Assembly: GCA_964512485.1 (NCBI GenBank)
Contig: CAZEHJ010000028.1
Coordinates: forward strand, 1 to 39,153
DNA: 39,153 nucleotides
Direction of reading: 5' to 3'
Origin: CAZEHJ01 sp964512485
GTDB lineage: Bacteria > Bacteroidota > Rhodothermia > Rhodothermales > UBA10348
The notes below the pieces were generated by a model. It had not been told where the DNA came from and did no database searches. It was given only the letters and a program-made list of their open reading frames with translations. Positions 1 through 6,534 of this stretch are shown here, in pieces. Position 1 is the first letter of the stretch. Every line of letters begins with the position of its first letter. Position numbers and translations under genes: made by a program.

Positions 1-524
1 TGCACGACAGGCGTATCCTTCAGGTTGCTCATGGAATCATGGGAAACATGCAGGACGCCTACGATGCCTACCAGGAAGGAGTCATTCGCGCATTTCAAAA
101 GCTCGGTTCATTCAGGCACGAAAGTACATTCGGAACATGGCTCACACGGATCGTGATCAACCAGGCGTTGAACATGAAGAAGAAACTCAAGTGGAAACAG
201 AGACTATCGCTGGATCAAATGCTTGAATCATCATCGGTCAGCTTTGAAGATTCTCAGGCATCTCCGGATGAAGTCTATGTAACGAATGAACTTTCCGAAG
301 AAATAAGAAATGGCTTGGACAAGCTTTCAGATCGTGAACGCGCCGTCTTCGTATTGAAGCACATGCACGGTTACAAACTTCGCGAAATCGGCCAAATGCT
401 CGGTTGCGCGGAAGGGACGGTCAAGAATTACCTGTTCAGAGCTACACGGAAGTTACGCGAGGTATTGCAAGCTCATTCGGTATCAGCAGAGCACGCCGCC
501 GAGCCCGCAGTCCCAAACAGATAG
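1..524 (+). CDS. ECF-type RNA polymerase sigma factor (5' partial)
   Basis: Sigma-70 family ECF factor that should redirect RNA polymerase to an envelope-related regulon. The frame is open from base 3 with no stop, and the residues before the first ATG (base 39) already match sigma region 2, so the gene almost certainly starts left of the window. Seen: a region 2 block around DAYDAYQEGVIRAF and then STFGTWLTRIVINQALN, a short acidic linker, and region 4 with LSDRERAVFVLKHMHGYKLREIGQMLG split over a helix-turn-helix (LREIGQMLGCAEGTVKNYL). About 173 residues are visible, so only some 15-25 are probably missing. The stop is followed 5 bases later by an anti-sigma gene, the usual sigma/anti-sigma arrangement. 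The assignment to ECF is firm; the regulon is inferred from the neighbours. Confidence 0.93.
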   Translation, partial: HDRRILQVAHGIMGNMQDAYDAYQEGVIRAFQKLGSFRHESTFGTWLTRIVINQALNMKKKLKWKQRLSLDQMLESSSVSFEDSQASPDEVYVTNELSEEIRNGLDKLSDRERAVFVLKHMHGYKLREIGQMLGCAEGTVKNYLFRATRKLREVLQAHSVSAEHAAEPAVPNR

Positions 525-529
525 CAGAT

Positions 530-1489
530 ATGGCACATTCAGTTTCTCATAACAAAGCTTGTTCGCACAATCGGGACGATCTGGTTCTGTATTTCTACGA
601 CGAACTGTCCGAAAGCGCCCGACTCGATGTTGACGCACGCCTCGCCGTCTGCACATCGTGCAGAGAAAGCCTGGCATCCATCGAGTCGATCTCTTTGAGC
701 GTCCCTCGCTCGCCGTCCATCGATTTGAGCGATTCCACCATAGATGCCGTGCGGGAGGCGACCTCAAAACGACTGGCTGCCGAGGCACGGTCGCGAGGAG
801 GGCGGGAAGTAGTAATTCGCATGCCGGTTCAAGCGCGATGGAGTTTTGCGGTAGCCGCGGTGGTTGTTGCCTTTTTCTTTGGCAGGACTTCTGTTGACTC
901 CTCCCTCACGGCTCCGTCCGCCGACTTTGATCTGGCCTCGCAGGCGCTCGTTTCAAATATAGAGACTGACGAAAATGGCCTGCTTCAAATCCAATATGAG
1001 TCTCCCACGCAATCAACAATTTCCGCAGACATTTCGGATTCACGCGTTCAGGCCTTGCTGGGACTCGCGCTGCTCGATGATGACAATCCGGGAAGCCGAT
1101 TGCGTGCCGCACGTGCCGTTTCAGAAGCAAATTTCCTGAACGTCCGTCCTGACCCGACCTTGATCGATGCGTTGACGAGTGTGTTGGGTGCTGAATCGAA
1201 CGACGGAATTCGCCTGCAAACGCTCAAAGCACTGAACTCCCTGCATGTCGGATCACCCGTATCTGACGGTGTAAAGGCGCATTTGATAGATATCCTGTTG
1301 AATGAAGAAAGCAGCGCGTTGCGAATTGAAGCGCTACAGTTGCTCACGCGAAGTGAACTTGCCTCCATTGACCTTCAAACAGCCCTTCAGGAAGCACGTA
1401 CAGACAATAATCCGTTTATTCGACGTCAGGCTGAATCCGCCCTGACTGAATTTGAACAGACTGGTAGATTGGAAGTCATCGAGCAGTAA
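530..1489 (+). CDS. Membrane anti-sigma factor with C-terminal HEAT-like repeats
   Basis: Probable inner-membrane anti-sigma factor for the upstream ECF sigma. I start it at the ATG at 530, because a longer open frame from 404 would overlap the sigma gene extensively. Seen over 319 residues: an N-terminal zf-HC2-like segment with RDDLVLYFYDELS and a CTSC pair, a single transmembrane helix near residues 100-120 (SFAVAAVVVAFFFG), a linker, then a C-terminal alpha-helical region of two to four HEAT-like repeats (for example RLRAARAVSEA, LIDALTSVLG, RLQTLKALNSL, LRIEALQLL, IRRQAESAL). The usual zinc motif Hx3Cx2C reads RLAVCTSC here, so the histidine is arginine. The stop overlaps the next start by one base (TAATG), which suggests translational coupling. 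Function is inferred from domain layout and position. Confidence 0.82.
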   Translation: MAHSVSHNKACSHNRDDLVLYFYDELSESARLDVDARLAVCTSCRESLASIESISLSVPRSPSIDLSDSTIDAVREATSKRLAAEARSRGGREVVIRMPVQARWSFAVAAVVVAFFFGRTSVDSSLTAPSADFDLASQALVSNIETDENGLLQIQYESPTQSTISADISDSRVQALLGLALLDDDNPGSRLRAARAVSEANFLNVRPDPTLIDALTSVLGAESNDGIRLQTLKALNSLHVGSPVSDGVKAHLIDILLNEESSALRIEALQLLTRSELASIDLQTALQEARTDNNPFIRRQAESALTEFEQTGRLEVIEQ

Positions 1490-2787
1490 TGCGACTCAAG
1501 TGTATGATCATTCGTAGAAATATAATAGTTACCCGAGCCAGGGTGGGCGGTATGTTTGTCGCTTCCTTGCTTCTTTTGGGCTCGCTCACCGCTTCGTCGA
1601 TTCAAGCTCAGAATGTACGGGGAGAAGAAGGTGATTGGGTCTGGGAAAGGGATTACGTCATTGATGTTGAGTCTTCGACCACAGTGTTTATTGAAAAGAT
1701 CTCCGGTGAAGTTGAGATTGTTTCGGGTCCAGGTCCTGACATTATGATCAGTCAGAAGGTGGAAGCTCGTGGCCGCTCAAGAGAAGAAGCACTTGAGTAC
1801 GGAAACAGGTTCGAACTGGAAACACAGTTTTCTGACGGATACCTGACAATATCGGGCCGTAGTCGAGCTTCAGACTCAGAGTACGAGATCAGGGTACCCT
1901 CGGGCCTCAGTGTTTCGTTCGAATCAGAAGGAGGAGAGCTGTTACTTTCAGATCTTGACGCTTATGTCAATATCAGAATGGATGGCGGCGAAATGGATAT
2001 TGAAAACATCGCCGGTCCATTGGATATCCGTTCCGATGGTGGAGCCATCGAGATTGACGGAGTTGACTCCGATGTGAGCATTTCCAGCGCTGGTGGAGAG
2101 ATGAGTATCGTCGGCGTAAGCGGAAAGGTTGCCGTGACCTCCGGCGGCGGCATGATCGAAATTGACGGTGTTGAGGAAAATGTGGAGGTAGTCTCTGCCG
2201 GCGGATCGGTAGAGGTTTCCAATGTGGAAGGAAACGTAAACATCAATACTACTGCAGGCGGCATCGAACTTGATGACATTGAAGGCGATGCCATCATTTC
2301 GACGGGTGGTGGTGATATCGAACTTCAGAATGTGGAAGGCAGGGTCACCGCAACAACAAGTGGTGGCGATATTGAAGGGGCCGGATTGTCTTCAGAGCTG
2401 AGATTGGAAACGCTCGCCGGAGATATCGAGCTGGAAGGCATTTCGAACAGTGTCAGAGCTGTTGCTGAAGTTGGAGAGGTTTATATCGAAGTCTCCGATG
2501 CGGACTTCCTGTCATCCGGAACGATTACGGTCGAAATGGGATTTGGCGAAATTGACATTCTTCTTCCCTCAGATACGAAAACGAATATCGTTGCCAGCGT
2601 TTTGCAGAGTGGTGACATTGAAATTGACAGAGATGGTTGGTCCGTTAGAGTTCTCGGCCGCCGTGGATCGACCAGGGAATCGGGCGACCGGAGAGCCGAA
2701 TTCGAGGTAGGTGGCGGTAGTAGTGGCGAGATAGAATTGTCGCTGCAAAGTGGCTATATCAACATCATGAATGACGACGATCATTAA
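1489..2787 (+). CDS. Exported DUF4097-type beta-repeat protein (18-residue repeats)
   Basis: Exported protein of the DUF4097 / putative adhesin type, function unknown. Seen over 432 residues: a hydrophobic signal segment near residues 20-40 (MFVASLLLLGSLTASSIQAQ), a non-repetitive N-terminal part to about residue 145, then roughly nine repeats of about 18 residues between residues 148 and 330. Each repeat begins with GG and carries two short valine/isoleucine-rich strands, as in GGAIEIDGVDSDVSISSA. This fits a right-handed beta-solenoid. The C-terminus (residues 335-432) is again beta-rich. ATG at 1504 is an alternative start. The gene is coupled to the anti-sigma gene by TAATG, so it is probably part of the sigma operon and either its sensor partner or its output. 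Cell location (periplasm or outer surface) cannot be decided from sequence. Confidence 0.8.
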   Translation: MRLKCMIIRRNIIVTRARVGGMFVASLLLLGSLTASSIQAQNVRGEEGDWVWERDYVIDVESSTTVFIEKISGEVEIVSGPGPDIMISQKVEARGRSREEALEYGNRFELETQFSDGYLTISGRSRASDSEYEIRVPSGLSVSFESEGGELLLSDLDAYVNIRMDGGEMDIENIAGPLDIRSDGGAIEIDGVDSDVSISSAGGEMSIVGVSGKVAVTSGGGMIEIDGVEENVEVVSAGGSVEVSNVEGNVNINTTAGGIELDDIEGDAIISTGGGDIELQNVEGRVTATTSGGDIEGAGLSSELRLETLAGDIELEGISNSVRAVAEVGEVYIEVSDADFLSSGTITVEMGFGEIDILLPSDTKTNIVASVLQSGDIEIDRDGWSVRVLGRRGSTRESGDRRAEFEVGGGSSGEIELSLQSGYINIMNDDDH

Positions 2788-2869
2788 TTCTGAAGACTGC
2801 GATTTGCGCTTGTAACCTTGTCGGAAGGTGCCGCGTAATTTGATTTTACTAAACGGTCCAGAAAGAGAA

Positions 2870-3781
2870 ATGAAGACCCTGAAGAACACAAGTTTGAGAA
2901 CCCGCATACTGGTCATCGCGATCATTGCGGGTTCGACCATCAGTACATCGGCCCTTGCACGCCAGGATGTCGTTGAAGAATCATTTTCGGTCAGCAAGGG
3001 AGGTACTCTGTATCTGGATATTGACTGGGGAAATGTCGAAGTCATCACCGGAAGCGGGAATACGGTTTCCATTACGATGGAACGCGACGTCGACGGCGCA
3101 TCAAGCCGTGAGTTGGAAGAGATTCTGGAACACCACGAGTACTATCTGGACCGTGACGGTGACGACGTGGTTGTGGAATCAGAATTCGATCAGGACGAAA
3201 ATGACCGTGCCTGGCGTCGCTGGAAAAGAGAGAACCACCTGGAGATTGATTTTTACATCACTGTACCCGCCGATTACAATGTGGACTTCATAACTGGTGC
3301 TGGAAACGTGGAAATCGACGACCTTTACGGCATGATCGATGGTCGTACCGGAGCTGGCAACGTGACAATCGGGGATATTGAAGGACCCGTTGATGTTTCG
3401 ACGGGAGCTGGAAATATCCGGCTGAAAGGTGCAGAAGGGAGGATTCACGTGCACTCGGGAGCGGGCGATATCATACTCGACGATGTGCTCGGCGAGATTG
3501 ATGCCAGGACAGGTGCCGGAAATATCGAAGCCACGATTACAGAAGACCTTTATGGTGACTCATCGTTCAATACCGGTGCCGGTAATGTCATCGTTTATCT
3601 CGACGATACCGTCGGAGCTGACGTCGAAGCGCGATCGAGTCTCGGAAATGCGAAAAGCGATTTCGATCTCAGAGTCCGTGGAAAATGGATGTCTAAATCG
3701 TTCAGTGGTGAAGTCAACGGCGGAGGTCCGGAAATTTCCCTTTCAGCCGGAGTCGGAAACGTGTCCCTGAGAAGAAACTGA
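2870..3781 (+). CDS. Second exported DUF4097-type beta-repeat protein (GAGN repeats)
   Basis: A second DUF4097-type exported protein, distinct in sequence from the preceding one. The ATG at 2870 is chosen over an in-frame start at 2828 because it is preceded by a purine-rich AGAAAGAGA and begins a good signal peptide, with cleavage likely after STSALA (residue 30). Of 303 residues, residues 31-140 are non-repetitive, including a charged stretch around ENDRAWRRWKREN. GAG(N/D) then recurs at residues 143, 161, 179, 197 and 215, an exact 18-residue period, with a sixth copy at 236. The regular spacing predicts a beta-solenoid with one glycine turn per coil. It lies 82 bases after the previous gene and immediately before a strong terminator, so it is the last gene of the sigma operon. 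The biochemical role is unknown. Confidence 0.8.
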   Translation: MKTLKNTSLRTRILVIAIIAGSTISTSALARQDVVEESFSVSKGGTLYLDIDWGNVEVITGSGNTVSITMERDVDGASSRELEEILEHHEYYLDRDGDDVVVESEFDQDENDRAWRRWKRENHLEIDFYITVPADYNVDFITGAGNVEIDDLYGMIDGRTGAGNVTIGDIEGPVDVSTGAGNIRLKGAEGRIHVHSGAGDIILDDVLGEIDARTGAGNIEATITEDLYGDSSFNTGAGNVIVYLDDTVGADVEARSSLGNAKSDFDLRVRGKWMSKSFSGEVNGGGPEISLSAGVGNVSLRRN

Positions 3782-3839
3782 TTCCGAGCGACGTTTGGAC
3801 CAACACGTCGGGATGAATAGTCCCTTGGCCAACGAAATT

Positions 3840-3876
3840 GAGGGGGCGCGACGCAGTCGCGCCCCCTCTTCTTTTA
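3840..3876 (+). terminator. Intrinsic terminator after the DUF4097 pair
   Basis: A perfect 13-bp inverted repeat, GAGGGGGCGCGAC (3840-3852) and GTCGCGCCCCCTC (3856-3868), with a GCA loop, is followed by TTCTTTTAT. It lies 59 bases after the stop of the second DUF4097 gene and ahead of the tetR gene, so it separates the sigma operon from the fatty acid operon. Confidence 0.92.
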
Positions 3877-3953
3877 TCTCTATCCAGCCTTAAGATCGTC
3901 CCTGATTTCCGCTTTCGGAGTGGAACTTGTAATGCATTGTCGCTTAGATTCAC

Positions 3954-3966
3954 TTAACAGTGTTAA
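3954..3966. promoter_or_regulatory. Candidate operator upstream of tetR/fad operon
   Basis: The interrupted palindrome TTAACAGTGTTAA has arms TTAAC/GTTAA around AGT and sits 23 bases before the start codon of the TetR gene. That is where an autoregulatory operator would be expected. TetR-family regulators usually bind somewhat longer palindromes, and I did not find a second copy before fadE, so this is only a candidate. Confidence 0.35.
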
Positions 3967-3988
3967 CCCTGCTTAAATACGCAGCGAC

Positions 3989-4621
3989 ATGAGTAACAAG
4001 GAACAGAAAGGTAAAGACCAAAAAGGTCTTCAGCGATTGATTCTGGATACAGCCAGAGAATTGCTGATCGCTACCGGATATGCCCGTCTGTCAATGCGCA
4101 ATATCGCAAACAAAATCGGATATAGCGCGACCAGTATCTATTTGTACTATGAAAACAAAGACGATCTGGTGCATGCTCTCATCGATGAAGGCGTTGATCT
4201 GCTGTTTGAGCAGATGAACGATGCAGATAGTTCAGCATCGGATGCAGCTGCCCGATTGAGGGCCATGTGTAATGTGTACATAACGTTCGGACTCAACCGA
4301 CCACAATACTATGAGATCATGTATGTACTGCATCCCGAGTACATTAAGCGATATCCGGCCGAGAAGTACAGGAAAGCGCGCCGCATTCTAGAATTGATCG
4401 CCGGTACGATGCGGGAAACAACAGAAAAAGGTGTTCTTTCCGAAAAAGAGTCAATGCTTTGTGCCAACCTGGCGTGGGCTCAACTTCACGGGGTCGTGAC
4501 ATTGCTCTCGTCCGAGCGTGTTGACAAGCGAATAGAGCCGCAGGTCCTGATTGATGGGGTCTGTGATCAGATCGTGGCCAACCTCAAGGCAACCTCCATG
4601 GCAATCACGAGCGGAGTCTGA
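3989..4621 (+). CDS. TetR/AcrR-family transcriptional regulator
   Basis: Dimeric DNA-binding repressor, by position the likely acyl-CoA- or fatty-acid-responsive regulator of the fad operon. Seen over 210 residues: an N-terminal TetR helix-turn-helix at about residues 14-60 with LSMRNIANKIGYSATSIYLY and the typical YYENKDDLVHALID that follows it. The C-terminal ligand and dimer domain contains GLNRPQYYEIMYVLHPEY, which resembles the WHG-type TetR C-terminal domain. The first ten residues are lysine-rich. The gene is followed after 32 bases by fadD in the same direction and then by the beta-oxidation genes, a context typical of FadR-like TetR regulators (for example Bacillus FadR). The ligand is inferred, not visible. 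Confidence 0.92.
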   Translation: MSNKEQKGKDQKGLQRLILDTARELLIATGYARLSMRNIANKIGYSATSIYLYYENKDDLVHALIDEGVDLLFEQMNDADSSASDAAARLRAMCNVYITFGLNRPQYYEIMYVLHPEYIKRYPAEKYRKARRILELIAGTMRETTEKGVLSEKESMLCANLAWAQLHGVVTLLSSERVDKRIEPQVLIDGVCDQIVANLKATSMAITSGV

Positions 4622-4653
4622 CCAACACACAGTACTAACCGAAACACGTTTGA

Positions 4654-6534
4654 GTGGCAGACCGACCAAACATAGCGAAGCACGTCGGGCCCAGAACATT
4701 TCTGGGACGCACACTGCCGTCGTTGCTTTATCACGCCAATGCCTCACATGCCAACGCTCGAGCATTCGCGCAGCATATTTCGGGATCGTGGGAGTACTAT
4801 TCCTCCGATGATTTCAGACAGGCGGCGGAAGAACTGGCGGTAGGACTGCTGGACCTGGGATTGCGTCCCGGAGATCGGGTCGCGCTGTATCAGGAAAGCG
4901 ATGTTTACTTCTGTCTTGCGGACATGGGATGTCTGATTGCCGGTCTGGTGGACGTTCCGGTCTATCTGACCCACACTCCGGAAACAATTAAATACGTCCT
5001 CAACCACGCCGACGCTCATGCTGTGATAGCCTCGGGTGGAGATCGTTTCGATGAGTTGGTTGAAGCTCTGGAGTCTGACACAAACGTCAGGACGATAATC
5101 CTCACCGAGCCTGCTCCAGATATCAAAGCGCTCGGTGTGCCCGCCAACATTGAGCTGCTGACCTTACCTGATGTCCGCTCTCGAGGGAGGACGTTGATAC
5201 GGAAGGACATCGAAAACGTACGAATTCTCTCGGATCGGCTGGATCCAGACGATCTCGCTACGATCATCTACACCAGTGGAACTACGGGTCGGCCCAAAGG
5301 GGTCATGCTGACGCATGAAAATATCAGTTCCAATGCATTGATGGCGTATTCCGGCATGCGTGACTACCGTTCTGGTATGGGAGGGGAGATAATGCTTTCT
5401 TTCCTGCCACTGACCCACGTCTTCGCCCGGACCCTCTATTATGGCGCTCTCGCACACGGAACCAGTCTGTACTTTTCTCACCCGGATCGACTGATAGATG
5501 ACCTGGCGTATGTAAAACCGACCATCATATCAACCGTACCGAGGGTCCTTGAAAAGGTCTATGCTCGAGTAGTCACAAAAACAGAAAACGCCTCGGGACT
5601 GAAGGGAAGAATTGCTAAGTGGGGGCTTTCCCGCGCGCGCGGCACGACAGAGGCTAAAGGAGTCATGCACGCGGCAGCGGATAAACTGGTTTTCAAAAAA
5701 TGGAGAGCAGTTTTCGGGGGACAGATCCGGTGGATCATCAGTGGCGGAGCAGCGCTAAGCGCAGAGATCGCAGAGGTTTTCAACAACGCCGGTCTGACGA
5801 TTCTTCAGGGATATGGACTGACCGAAACAAGCCCCGTCATCGCATTCAACCGGGAAGAGGCCAATCGGCCGGGGACCGTTGGAAACGCCCTTGAAGGTGT
5901 GGAAATAAAAATTGTCGATGACGGTGAGATCTTGACCCGAGGTCCTCACATCATGGCGGGCTACTTCCGGGACGAAGAACGCACGGCATCGGTCATCGAT
6001 GAAGATGGATGGTTTCACACGGGTGATATCGGAGAAATGAGTGAAGACGGTTTTCTGACGATTACCGATCGAAAAAAGGACTTATTCAAACTGTCGACGG
6101 GCAAGTACGTCATGCCCCAGCCTCTGGAGAACAAGCTTTCGGCCGAGCCCCTGATTGATCAGACGGTGGTAATCGGATCCGGTCACAAATTTGCAACGGC
6201 GCTTCTTTTCCCCAACGAAGAAAGCCTGCGGGATCTGGCCAGCGCTACAACCGAATCCTTTGCTCAGTTGTGCGAGAATGAGCGCGTGATTTCACACGTG
6301 CAAAAGATTGTTGATCGGGCCAATGAAGGGATGTCCCACTGGTCCACAATCAAGCGGTTTACTCTCGTGCCGTCTGCATTGACGGTTGAAAATGACCTGT
6401 TGACCCCAACATTGAAGGTGAAGCGTGCGCATGTACGCAAGCACTTCGACTCAGAAATTGAATCGCTTTATCAGGACGAACATGATGTCTCCGAAGAGGA
6501 TCTGTCGACTGAACAGCCAACCAAATCAGAATGA
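4654..6534 (+). CDS. fadD: Long-chain fatty acid--CoA ligase (AMP-forming)
   Basis: Activates long-chain fatty acids to acyl-CoA with ATP, the entry step of beta-oxidation. Over 626 residues the ANL superfamily motifs are in order: the P-loop IIYTSGTTGRPKGVMLT at about residues 204-220, GYGLTETSPVI near 385-395, the adenylate-binding TGDIG, the hinge region DRKKDLFKLSTGKYVMP, and an intact C-terminal domain. The length and the KLSTGK motif fit the long-chain ligase group (FAA1/FadD15-like). The start is GTG at 4654, with no strong ribosome binding site; no in-frame ATG is as well placed. The stop overlaps the fadN start by 4 bases (ATGA). It follows the TetR gene closely, so it is probably under its control. 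Chain-length specificity cannot be read from sequence. Confidence 0.95.
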   Translation: MADRPNIAKHVGPRTFLGRTLPSLLYHANASHANARAFAQHISGSWEYYSSDDFRQAAEELAVGLLDLGLRPGDRVALYQESDVYFCLADMGCLIAGLVDVPVYLTHTPETIKYVLNHADAHAVIASGGDRFDELVEALESDTNVRTIILTEPAPDIKALGVPANIELLTLPDVRSRGRTLIRKDIENVRILSDRLDPDDLATIIYTSGTTGRPKGVMLTHENISSNALMAYSGMRDYRSGMGGEIMLSFLPLTHVFARTLYYGALAHGTSLYFSHPDRLIDDLAYVKPTIISTVPRVLEKVYARVVTKTENASGLKGRIAKWGLSRARGTTEAKGVMHAAADKLVFKKWRAVFGGQIRWIISGGAALSAEIAEVFNNAGLTILQGYGLTETSPVIAFNREEANRPGTVGNALEGVEIKIVDDGEILTRGPHIMAGYFRDEERTASVIDEDGWFHTGDIGEMSEDGFLTITDRKKDLFKLSTGKYVMPQPLENKLSAEPLIDQTVVIGSGHKFATALLFPNEESLRDLASATTESFAQLCENERVISHVQKIVDRANEGMSHWSTIKRFTLVPSALTVENDLLTPTLKVKRAHVRKHFDSEIESLYQDEHDVSEEDLSTEQPTKSE

